64,000 nucleotides of DNA from an uncultured Clostridia bacterium (lineage in GTDB: Bacteria > Bacillota > Clostridia > Oscillospirales > Acutalibacteraceae). The position numbers were made by a program, and so were the translations under genes. Below, piece by piece: positions 7,737-14,782 of this stretch. The notes below the pieces were generated by a model that searched no databases, was not told where the DNA came from, and saw nothing but the letters and a program-made list of their open reading frames with translations. Location of the stretch: NCBI GenBank assembly GCA_937884995.1, contig CAKZZL010000003.1, positions 22,434 through 86,433 on the forward strand, in the 5' to 3' direction. Within the stretch, counting starts at the first letter, position 1, and every line of letters begins with the position of its first letter.

Positions 7737-8981
7737 ATGACTGAATACATTATTTTAATCCCTCTTGCAACTTTGATATTAGGCTTAGCACCTATTGTGG
7801 CACGGGACAACTATCTTAATAAAAATCAAAAGAACATCATGTTTGCAATCGTCGGTCTTATCGGAGTGCTGGTGCTTCAAAACGTTGCTGATTATTTACT
7901 TCAAACGGTAATATTTGCACCGTATATCAGAACGCTTGTAAGTATATTCGGCTACGCTATTCGACCTGTAATTATTGTTCTGTTCTGCAAGTTAGTAAAA
8001 CCAAATGGTAAAAATGCTTTCGCATGGGTTATGGTCGCAGTAAATGCAGCCGTGTATCTTACGGCAACATTTTCGCACTTTGCTTTTTATATTGATGAAA
8101 ACAACCATTATCATGGCGGCGTATTCTATTTCAGCAAAACCGCTTTCGTCGTCAGCTTTGTTCTGCTTGTTTATCTTGTCTATTGTACGGTCACTGAATA
8201 CCTTAATGAAAAAACGTGGATTTGGCTACCGATTGTAAATGCTTTATTAATTATTGCATCGGTGCTTCTTAATATATCGCCGGCGTTCCGTGTATATCCC
8301 GTTAGTTATTTAACCATTGCCGTTGTATGCTGCAGTCTGTTCTATTATATCTGGCTGCACCTTGAATTCGTTAAGGAACACGAAAACGCGCTCAAAGCAG
8401 AGCAACGAATAAAAATAATGATGTCGCAAATTCAACCGCATTTTCTGTATAACACGCTGTCCACCATTCAGGCGCTTTGCATTACCGACCCCGATAAAGC
8501 GGCGAAGGTAACGGAGCAGTTCGGAACGTATTTAAGGCGCAATCTTGATTCGCTGAACGATACGGATTTAATTCCGCTTAACAAAGAACTTGAACACACA
8601 AAGGTATACGCAGGAATTGAAATGCTGCGTTTTCCGAAAATCTCGGTTGAGTATGACATTCAGGCAGAGGACTTTGCTCTTCCTGCGCTGACGATTCAGC
8701 CGCTTGTTGAAAATGCAATCCGCCATGGAGTTCGCAGCCGTGAGCACGGCTTGGTAAACATAGCCGCAAGAGAGGATAGCGACTTTTATAAAATCATTAT
8801 CAGTGATAACGGTATAGGCTTTGATGCGGATAATGTCGACAGTACAGACGGCAATCATATTGGTATTGCAAACGTAAGAGAGAGAATAAATACAATGTGC
8901 AAAGGAACGCTGGATATTGACAGCCGTATTGACGAAGGAACAACAATCACGATAAGTATTCCTAAAAAGGAGAGAAAATGA
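7737..8981 (+). CDS. LytS/YehU-family sensor histidine kinase, 7 TM
   Basis: This 414-residue membrane kinase should autophosphorylate and pass phosphate to the adjacent regulator. About seven hydrophobic helices fill residues 4-208, with a His-rich outside loop near 115-133 (YIDENNHYHGG) that could sense a ligand. The cytosolic part has a short coiled linker, the His_kinase motif MMSQIQPHFLYNT with phospho-acceptor H235, the N-box QPLVENAIRHG, DNGIGF and the G-box IGIANVRERI. The ribosome site AAGGA precedes the ATG by 8 bases. The gene overlaps the regulator by 4 bases. The signal is unknown. Confidence 0.9.
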   Translation: MTEYIILIPLATLILGLAPIVARDNYLNKNQKNIMFAIVGLIGVLVLQNVADYLLQTVIFAPYIRTLVSIFGYAIRPVIIVLFCKLVKPNGKNAFAWVMVAVNAAVYLTATFSHFAFYIDENNHYHGGVFYFSKTAFVVSFVLLVYLVYCTVTEYLNEKTWIWLPIVNALLIIASVLLNISPAFRVYPVSYLTIAVVCCSLFYYIWLHLEFVKEHENALKAEQRIKIMMSQIQPHFLYNTLSTIQALCITDPDKAAKVTEQFGTYLRRNLDSLNDTDLIPLNKELEHTKVYAGIEMLRFPKISVEYDIQAEDFALPALTIQPLVENAIRHGVRSREHGLVNIAAREDSDFYKIIISDNGIGFDADNVDSTDGNHIGIANVRERINTMCKGTLDIDSRIDEGTTITISIPKKERK

Positions 8982-9778
8982 GAGTAATTTGCGTAGATGA
9001 CGAACAGTTAGTGCTTAATTTGGTTGTGTATCTTTGTGAGCAGCTACCCGAGATAGACGAGGTAAAGGGCTTTACAGAGTCTAAAAAAGCGCTTGAATGG
9101 CTTAAAACAAATAAAGCCGACCTTGCGATTCTTGATATTGATATGCCCGTTATTGACGGCATAAGTCTTGCCATAAGAATTAAGCAGGAGCAACCAAACA
9201 TTTCGGTTATCTTTTTGACCGGCTATTCAAAATACGCTGTAGAAGCATTTAAAATGCATGCGCAGGGCTATTTGCTGAAGCCTGTTAATAAAGAAATGCT
9301 GCAAGCGGAAATCAGATATGCTATGTCCGCAAAGGCAGCACTGAAGAAAACTCAGATATACGTAAAGACCTTTGGCGAGTTTGAAATATTTGTTGACGGC
9401 AAGCCCGTGCATTTTGCCCGTTCAAAATCAAAGGAGCTGCTTGCTTTTCTGATAGACGCCAAGGGGGCAAACGTATCAAGGGCAACTGCATTTTCAGCCT
9501 TGTATGAGGATATACCCTATGACAGAAAAATGCAAAAGCAGTTTGATGTTATAGTGCGCAGCCTAAGGGAGTCTCTTAATGCAAGCGGAGCAGGAGAAAT
9601 ATTTGAGATAAAGTCAGGTGTGATGCGGCTCAATACAGATTTATTTGATTGTGATTTATACCGTTTACTAAACGGTAACGTAGACGCAATTAATGAATTT
9701 CGTGGTGAATATATGAACGCATATTCGTGGGCTAACATTACCGAGGCAAGCATTACAACAAAGTACGGAAAAAAATAA
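8978..9778 (+). CDS. Response regulator with SARP-type DNA-binding domain
   Basis: This 266-residue regulator has a receiver domain (1-120: acidic pair D7-D8, phospho-acceptor D53 in ILDIDMP, T/S in FLTGYS, K in LLKPV). Residues about 123-266 start VKTFGEFEIFVDGKPV and continue through a winged helix to DLYRLLNG and YMNAYSWANITE, the pattern of AfsR/SARP activators with a shortened BTAD part. It therefore should bind tandem direct repeats. Such repeats lie before its own operon (7671) and immediately after it (9798), so it probably activates both units. It overlaps the kinase (ATGA). Confidence 0.9.
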   Translation: MRVICVDDEQLVLNLVVYLCEQLPEIDEVKGFTESKKALEWLKTNKADLAILDIDMPVIDGISLAIRIKQEQPNISVIFLTGYSKYAVEAFKMHAQGYLLKPVNKEMLQAEIRYAMSAKAALKKTQIYVKTFGEFEIFVDGKPVHFARSKSKELLAFLIDAKGANVSRATAFSALYEDIPYDRKMQKQFDVIVRSLRESLNASGAGEIFEIKSGVMRLNTDLFDCDLYRLLNGNVDAINEFRGEYMNAYSWANITEASITTKYGKK

Positions 9779-9797
9779 AATAAAAAACTTTATTCTT

Positions 9798-9832
9798 TTG
9801 TTGGACATTTGTTGGACGGCTTGTCATATAAT
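9798..9832 (+). promoter_or_regulatory. Cargo operon promoter with tandem SARP-type repeats
   Basis: TTGTTGGAC is repeated at 9798-9806 and 9809-9817, again with an 11-base period, followed after 9 bases by a consensus TATAAT (9827-9832). No -35 consensus is present. The block is nearly identical to 7671-7690 although the surrounding sequences differ, indicating a selected binding site. Confidence 0.8.
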
Positions 9833-9855
9833 AACAGTATTGGTTTTAGGTTGAT

Positions 9856-10440
9856 ATGATTATGAAAAAAGTATTATTAATCAGCGCTTGTGCAAGACCT
9901 GATTCAAGGACTTACACTCTTGCAAAGAAAGCGGCAAGCCGAATAAACGCAGGCTATAACGTTATTCATTTGTATAATGAGAATCTGCAGCCTCTTGATT
10001 ATTACAACCTTTCAAAGCGGGACGGTTTTATTCAGCAAAACGATTTCAGCGATGATATGTTCCGCTTTGCAAGGGAGTTTGCAGAGGCGGAGGAAATCGT
10101 CATTGCCGCGCCGTACTGGGATTTATCCTTCCCATCTATCTTGAAATGCTATTTTGAGGCGATTTGCGTAAACGGTCTTACGTTCAGGTATGGTGAAAAC
10201 GGTCAGGTAATCCCTCTCTGCAAATGCAAAAGGTTAATATACGTTACTACCGCAGGCGGATATATAGGCGAAAACAATTACGGTTATGAATACGTTAAGG
10301 CGGTTTGCAATAACCTTTTGGGAATTGAAAACACGACTTGTATTTCCGCCGAAGGACTGGATATTATCGGCAATAATGTTGAGGAAATTCTCACTAATGC
10401 CGAAAATAATATAAAATATTTAATTAACAAAGGAGAATGA
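9856..10440 (+). CDS. Flavodoxin-fold NAD(P)H oxidoreductase
   Basis: This 194-residue protein resembles the Flavodoxin_2 family (quinone reductase / azoreductase): KVLLISACARPDSRTYTLAK is the FMN phosphate loop region, AEEIVIAAPYWDLSFPSILKCYFEAI is the conserved flavin-ring strand, and YVTTAGGY follows. It likely reduces quinones or other small electrophiles with FMN as cofactor in the cytoplasm. It is the first gene after the SARP-type promoter. The start is 9856 or the in-frame ATG at 9862; the ribosome site (AGG at 9848) is weak. The DUF3592 gene follows after 3 bases. Confidence 0.8.
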   Translation: MIMKKVLLISACARPDSRTYTLAKKAASRINAGYNVIHLYNENLQPLDYYNLSKRDGFIQQNDFSDDMFRFAREFAEAEEIVIAAPYWDLSFPSILKCYFEAICVNGLTFRYGENGQVIPLCKCKRLIYVTTAGGYIGENNYGYEYVKAVCNNLLGIENTTCISAEGLDIIGNNVEEILTNAENNIKYLINKGE

Positions 10441-10443
10441 AAA

Positions 10444-10857
10444 ATGAAAAAGATTACAAGACTGTTATTCCCGATTATTGCCGTTGTTTTGGGAATTATT
10501 GCTATCGTCAGCGGCGTACATAAAATGGCGACTAAGGATTTGTACGATTCCACTGTAACGGCTACTATTGTTGACGTTCAGGAGGAATGGGACAATACAG
10601 GCGAGGACAGCGAGCTTGTTTACCACGTTTATATTGACTATGAGGTTGACGGCGTTAAGTACGAGCACGTTGAATCACCCGAATCCGACAGCACTATGCA
10701 GGTCGGCGATACGATTGAGCTATTATATCAGTCAAAGGACCCGTCAAAAATCTCGGGTAAAAATATAACGGGCAACTCCGTAATTATGATAGTTATCGGC
10801 GTTGTTATTGCAATCGGAGGAATTATCGCCGAAATCAAAGCGTTTATAAGAAGGTAA
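10444..10857 (+). CDS. DUF3592 membrane protein
   Basis: This 137-residue protein has an N-terminal helix (LLFPIIAVVLGIIAIVSG), an outside or cytosolic beta domain (YDSTVTATIVDVQEEW through DTIELLYQSKDPSKI) and a C-terminal helix (IMIVIGVVIAIGGIIAEI). The central V-D-x-x-x-YE / GD-x-x-x-x-Y-P/DP pattern is that of DUF3592. No function is established to my knowledge. It is tightly packed between the flavoprotein gene and the HAD gene and has a strong AAAGGAG site. Confidence 0.75.
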   Translation: MKKITRLLFPIIAVVLGIIAIVSGVHKMATKDLYDSTVTATIVDVQEEWDNTGEDSELVYHVYIDYEVDGVKYEHVESPESDSTMQVGDTIELLYQSKDPSKISGKNITGNSVIMIVIGVVIAIGGIIAEIKAFIRR

Positions 10858-10863
10858 CGGATT

Positions 10864-11976
10864 ATGGAAAATAAAAAGAAAAATATCTGGAAACCGATAG
10901 CCATCGTTGCGCTGTGTTTGCTCTTGATTGTCAGCACCTGCTACGGGCTTGGCGTAGGCTATGAGCAGAATACCGATACGCCTTCAAGCTCGCAAACGCA
11001 GGAAGCAAGCGCAGAGGCGCTCAGCCTCTGGAATGACGACGCTGCGGCAAAGACTGAATTAATTGAATACGTTAAGGCGGTTACAACGGAGGGTTCGGCA
11101 GATTTTATTCCCGTTGAAAACAGGATTGCGGTATTTGACCTTGACGGAACGCTCGCATGTGAAACCGACCCCGTATATTTTGACCACTGTATTCTGAAAT
11201 ACCGCGTGCTTGACGACCCCGAATACAAAGACAAGGCGTCTGATTTTGAAAAAGAGGTTGCTGCAGATATCGTAAAGTGGATTGAAACAGGCGAATCTCC
11301 CGATGACCTTATGACAAAACACGGCAAGGCGGTTGCATCTGCATTTTCAGGCATGACTCCCGAAGAGTTCGTAAGCTACGTTGCAGAATATGCAAAAACC
11401 GAAGCGCCAGGCTATAACAATATGACGAGAGCAGAGGCGTTCTATAAGCCGATGCTTGAGGTTATTGATTTGCTTGAACAAAATGATTTTAAGGTTTACA
11501 TAGTCAGCGGAACGGACAGATTTATTGTAAGAGGTCTTGTTGAGGCTTCTCCGCTTGATTTACCCGCTAATCAGATTATCGGCTCGGACGAAAGCATGGT
11601 TGCAACCGACCAGGGCGATACCGACGGTATGGACTACGTTTTTGACGATGACGACCAGCTTGTTATGGGCGGCGAATTTCTTATTAAAAACCTTGATATG
11701 AATAAGGTTACCGTAATTCAGCAGGAAATCGGCGTTCAGCCCGTTCTCGCCTTCGGCAACAGCGGCAGCGATTTCAGTATGGCTCAGTACGCTCTTAACG
11801 ATAATCCGTATAAAGCAAAGGCGTTTATGCTCTGCTGCGACGATACCGAGCGTGAAAACGGCAACGTAGAAAAGGCTGAAAAAATGGTTCAGTCCTGTAA
11901 GGAAAACGGCTACACAGCTATCTCTATGAAAAATGACTGGAAAACCATTTACGGCGATAACGTAACAAGAAAGTAA
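10864..11976 (+). CDS. Membrane-anchored HAD-family phosphatase
   Basis: This 370-residue protein has an N-terminal signal anchor (IAIVALCLLLIVSTCYGLGVG, about 12-32) and a large HAD domain predicted outside the membrane. Motif I is VFDLDGT with D92 nucleophile and D94; YIVSGTDRF supplies motif II Ser; the conserved lysine region is near NKVTVIQQE; FGNSGSDFSM is the motif IV acidic pair. It probably dephosphorylates an extracytoplasmic metabolite. A surface phosphatase alongside a surface nucleosidase and a D,D-dipeptidase suggests the operon handles wall or nucleotide compounds at the envelope. Substrate unknown. Confidence 0.78.
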   Translation: MENKKKNIWKPIAIVALCLLLIVSTCYGLGVGYEQNTDTPSSSQTQEASAEALSLWNDDAAAKTELIEYVKAVTTEGSADFIPVENRIAVFDLDGTLACETDPVYFDHCILKYRVLDDPEYKDKASDFEKEVAADIVKWIETGESPDDLMTKHGKAVASAFSGMTPEEFVSYVAEYAKTEAPGYNNMTRAEAFYKPMLEVIDLLEQNDFKVYIVSGTDRFIVRGLVEASPLDLPANQIIGSDESMVATDQGDTDGMDYVFDDDDQLVMGGEFLIKNLDMNKVTVIQQEIGVQPVLAFGNSGSDFSMAQYALNDNPYKAKAFMLCCDDTERENGNVEKAEKMVQSCKENGYTAISMKNDWKTIYGDNVTRK

Positions 11977-12004
11977 ATTAAAAAGCATTTAAAGGAGTGT
12001 TTTT

Positions 12005-12694
12005 ATGAATTACAAAATTGAAGGCGGCAATCTTCCCGTATTACTCGTTCAGTTAGAGGCTGGCGAGGAAATGAAGTGCGAAGGCGGCTCAATGAGCTGG
12101 ATGGATGACGAAATTGAAATGAAAACGCAGGGCGGCGGCATCGGCAAGATGTTCGGCAAGATGTTCACGGGCGAAAGTATGTTCAGCAACGTTTACCATG
12201 CTAACCGTGCGGGCGAAATTGCTTTCGCTTCCTCCTTCCCAGGTTCAATCAAAGCCATTGAGGTAACTCCCGATAAGCCCGTGATTGCGCAGAAAAGCGC
12301 TTTTCTTGCAAGCTACGGCGATATTGATATTTCCGTATTCTTCCAGAAGAAGCTTAAATCAGGTCTTTTCGGCGGCGAGGGCTTCTTAATGCAGAAGTTC
12401 AGCGGCAACGGTATCGTATTCATTGAGATTGACGGCTCAGCTGTGGAATATGACATTCCTGCAGGCGACTGTAAAATCATTGACACGGGCTACCTTGCAG
12501 CGATGGACGCTTCCTGCTCTATTGACACGAGAACGGTTAAGGGTGTGAAAAACGTACTCTTCGGCGGCGAAGGACTTTTCAACACGGTTGTAAAAGGCCC
12601 CGGTCACATTATCGTTCAGACAATGCCTATTCAGAAAACGGCTATGGCGATTGACCCGTTTATCACCAAAACCACAACAACCACAAGCAATTAA
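12005..12694 (+). CDS. AIM24 / TIGR00266 family protein
   Basis: This 229-residue protein starts NYKIEGGNLPVLLVQLEAGE, then MKCEGGSMSWMDDEIEMKT and GGGIGKMFGKMFTGESMF. It later has the repeated beta motif GEIAFASSFPGSI, FLMQKFSGNGIVFIEIDG and GPGHIIVQT, characteristic of the AIM24 (DUF124) double-stranded beta-helix family. In bacteria the family has no firm biochemical role; it often accompanies stress or envelope genes. AAAGGAG precedes the ATG. A Thr-rich tail ends the protein. Confidence 0.85.
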   Translation: MNYKIEGGNLPVLLVQLEAGEEMKCEGGSMSWMDDEIEMKTQGGGIGKMFGKMFTGESMFSNVYHANRAGEIAFASSFPGSIKAIEVTPDKPVIAQKSAFLASYGDIDISVFFQKKLKSGLFGGEGFLMQKFSGNGIVFIEIDGSAVEYDIPAGDCKIIDTGYLAAMDASCSIDTRTVKGVKNVLFGGEGLFNTVVKGPGHIIVQTMPIQKTAMAIDPFITKTTTTTSN

Positions 12695-12706
12695 GGAGAG
12701 ATATTG

Positions 12707-13597
12707 ATGAAAAATATTAGCAAAATTTTAATGTCATTAATCCTTGTAAGCGCTATTGCATTTACCTTTGCGGCATGCTCATCAAACGGCACAAATGCAG
12801 AAAGCAACAGCACTGCTGACAATACAGCTTTACAGGTAATTCTTGACAACTTCAAGGCTGACGAACAGTATAACGAATACAAAGCAATGTTCACTAACAC
12901 CACATTTGAAGAAAAGGTTGAAGGCGAAAGCATTATTCTTAACATAAGCGGCGACGAAGGCGTTTCGGGTAACTATGAATTCAAACTTGACGGCGACTAT
13001 CTGACCTATACGCAACCTGCCGACTCCGAGGACTACGTTGGCTATTCCTTCTTTATGTATCTTAAATCTGCTGCCGATAAATATCTCGGTATGGATTCAA
13101 ACCTTACAACAGGTTATGTCGCAGGCTGCGAATATTTCGGAATTGATAACAAATATTTTATTTCCGAAACCGACGAGGCAGGCGCAACAACACAAAAGCT
13201 TTATATAGCAGGCAAATGGGATATGCCCGAACTTGATACAATGTATGTCAACGATAAGGCGCTTGAATACACCGATGCACTTGATGAAAACGACATTAAC
13301 GGCGTTATTAACTGCGGTAAAATCAGAGTTATTTATTACGGCAATAAGAATTCCGTTGATATTATCGTCAGCGAATACGGCGAGAGAAACGACCTTACAT
13401 ATCAGTCAATTATGAATACTGTTGCAAAGCTTCAGCCGACAAATGCTGATACTTTTGCAAAGAATTTTAACGAGCTCAAAGAGGGCGAGGATGATGGATT
13501 TAAAGTTACCTTCGGTCTTGACGACACACTTAAAGCAGAACACGAGCTTGAAGAAGCAGAAGGTTACGAATACACAGTAGTTCATTTCGGTAAATAA
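12707..13597 (+). CDS. Lipoprotein of unknown function
   Basis: This roughly 296-residue protein has a lipoprotein signal peptide with lipobox TFAAC (C24), a short Ser/Asn/Thr linker, and a soluble beta-rich region with many Asp and Tyr. I recognise no family. The ATG at 12707 is chosen over a TTG three bases earlier because AAGGAG (12693-12698) is 8 bases away. It ends the first half of the cargo operon; a hairpin follows. Being a surface protein, it may be a sensor or ligand-binding partner for the kinase, but that is conjecture. Confidence 0.7.
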   Translation: MKNISKILMSLILVSAIAFTFAACSSNGTNAESNSTADNTALQVILDNFKADEQYNEYKAMFTNTTFEEKVEGESIILNISGDEGVSGNYEFKLDGDYLTYTQPADSEDYVGYSFFMYLKSAADKYLGMDSNLTTGYVAGCEYFGIDNKYFISETDEAGATTQKLYIAGKWDMPELDTMYVNDKALEYTDALDENDINGVINCGKIRVIYYGNKNSVDIIVSEYGERNDLTYQSIMNTVAKLQPTNADTFAKNFNELKEGEDDGFKVTFGLDDTLKAEHELEEAEGYEYTVVHFGK

Positions 13598-13606
13598 AAA
13601 CATTTT

Positions 13607-13628
13607 AGGGCTGTGGAAACACAGCCCT
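13607..13628 (+). terminator. Internal hairpin, possible partial terminator
   Basis: AGGGCTGTG (13607-13615), loop GAAA, CACAGCCCT (13620-13628): a perfect 9-bp stem with a stable tetraloop. The following sequence (TTGCTTACTTGTTTTA) is only moderately T-rich, so it may attenuate rather than stop transcription between the two halves of the cargo. Confidence 0.6.
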
Positions 13629-13635
13629 TGCTTAC

Positions 13636-13664
13636 TTGTTTTATGGATTAATATATGATAAAAT
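13636..13664 (+). promoter_or_regulatory. Internal promoter before the nucleosidase gene
   Basis: TTGTTT (13636-13641), 17 bases, TAAAAT (13659-13664), 12 bases before the ATG at 13676 with GTGGTG as ribosome site. No tandem TTGTTGGAC repeat is present, so the second half of the cargo could also be expressed independently of the SARP regulator. Confidence 0.5.
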
Positions 13665-13675
13665 AGTGGTGAAAT

Positions 13676-14464
13676 ATGAAAAAGAAAATGATTGCCGTTA
13701 TCGGCGTGGTATTAATACTTGCAAGCGTATTACTTGTCGCTTGCACAAAAAATGAAACGAAGCCAAAAGAGGTTATCGGCATTATCGGCGCTATGGACGT
13801 TGAGGTTACCTCGCTAAAGGAAGCTGCGAATATAACGAACACGACCAAAATTGCAGAGATGGAATTTTGTGAGGGTACTCTCGGCGACAAAAACGTTGTT
13901 ATCGTAAAATGCGGAATGGGTAAGGTAAACGCAGGTATCTGCGCACATACTCTTATAAACGATTTTAACTGCACAAAGATAATCAATACGGGCGTTGCGG
14001 GCTCACTTGATAATCAGATAGATATCGGCGATATCGTCGTTTCGGTTGATGCCGTTCAGCACGATTACGACGTTGAAGCAATCGGCTTTAAAAAGGGCGA
14101 AATACCCTACACGGGACTTTATGCTTTCCCTGCAGACGAAACGCTTCGCGCTGCGGCAGTAAAGGCTGTGCAGGAATCTGCGCCAGATATTCACGTCTTT
14201 GAAGGCAGAGTATGTTCAGGCGACCAGTTTATTTCTACCAAAGAGCAAAAGGATAAAATCATAACGAATTTCGGCGGTATGTGCTGCGAAATGGAGGGCG
14301 CTGCGATTGCGCAGACCTGCTATCTCAACAATACGCCTTTTGTGGTAATCCGTGCGATTTCCGATAAACCCGACGAAACAGAAATTGTGGAATATCAGGA
14401 ATTTGAGGCAAAGGCAGCCGCCAACTGTGCTAAAATTGTTCAGTATATGGTTGAACATTTATAA
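13676..14464 (+). CDS. Lipoprotein 5'-methylthioadenosine/S-adenosylhomocysteine nucleosidase
   Basis: This 262-residue protein is an MTA/SAH nucleosidase (Pfs/MtnN type) that releases adenine. The core starts IGIIGAMDVEV and includes NTGVAGSL, GDIVVSVDAVQHD, CSGDQFI, CEMEGAAIAQ and RAISDKPDE. The residues expected for catalysis are present: E43, E207 and D230 (E12, E174 and D197 of E. coli). Unusually, it carries a lipoprotein signal peptide ending LLVAC (C23), so it should act outside the cell, where it could salvage purine or destroy extracellular nucleoside. The usual enzyme is cytosolic and about 230 residues. STAS gene follows after 18 bases. Confidence 0.88.
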   Translation: MKKKMIAVIGVVLILASVLLVACTKNETKPKEVIGIIGAMDVEVTSLKEAANITNTTKIAEMEFCEGTLGDKNVVIVKCGMGKVNAGICAHTLINDFNCTKIINTGVAGSLDNQIDIGDIVVSVDAVQHDYDVEAIGFKKGEIPYTGLYAFPADETLRAAAVKAVQESAPDIHVFEGRVCSGDQFISTKEQKDKIITNFGGMCCEMEGAAIAQTCYLNNTPFVVIRAISDKPDETEIVEYQEFEAKAAANCAKIVQYMVEHL

Positions 14465-14482
14465 ATAGAAGGAGATATTATT

Positions 14483-14779
14483 ATGCAGACAACGTTAGAA
14501 AAAGATGGCGGCAAACTCACTATCGCCGTATCGGGCAGAGTGGATACGACTACTGCACCTGAACTTGAAAAGGCGGTTTTTGAAAACACAGACGGTATCA
14601 AAGAGCTGGTGCTTGACTTGAAAGAGATGTCTTACATTTCATCTGCGGGACTGCGCGTGCTTTTAAAGTCTGAAAAGAAAATGAAGGCACAGGGCGAAAT
14701 GACGCTTATAAACGTTAACAATGACGTAATGGAAATCCTTGATATGACAGGTTTTTCAGATATTCTTACCATAGGATAA
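14483..14779 (+). CDS. STAS-domain anti-sigma-antagonist-like protein
   Basis: This 98-residue single-domain protein begins MQTTLEKDGGKLTIAVSGRVD, with ELVLDLKEMSYISSAGLRVL and a C-terminal VMEILDMTGFSDIL, the RsbV/SpoIIAA fold. By alignment with DSSGL in SpoIIAA, S54 is the expected phospho-acceptor. It lies 3 bases before the SpoIIE-type phosphatase, its predicted partner. No sigma factor gene is nearby, so the output is probably not classical sigma control. Confidence 0.88.
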   Translation: MQTTLEKDGGKLTIAVSGRVDTTTAPELEKAVFENTDGIKELVLDLKEMSYISSAGLRVLLKSEKKMKAQGEMTLINVNNDVMEILDMTGFSDILTIG

Positions 14780-14782
14780 AAT

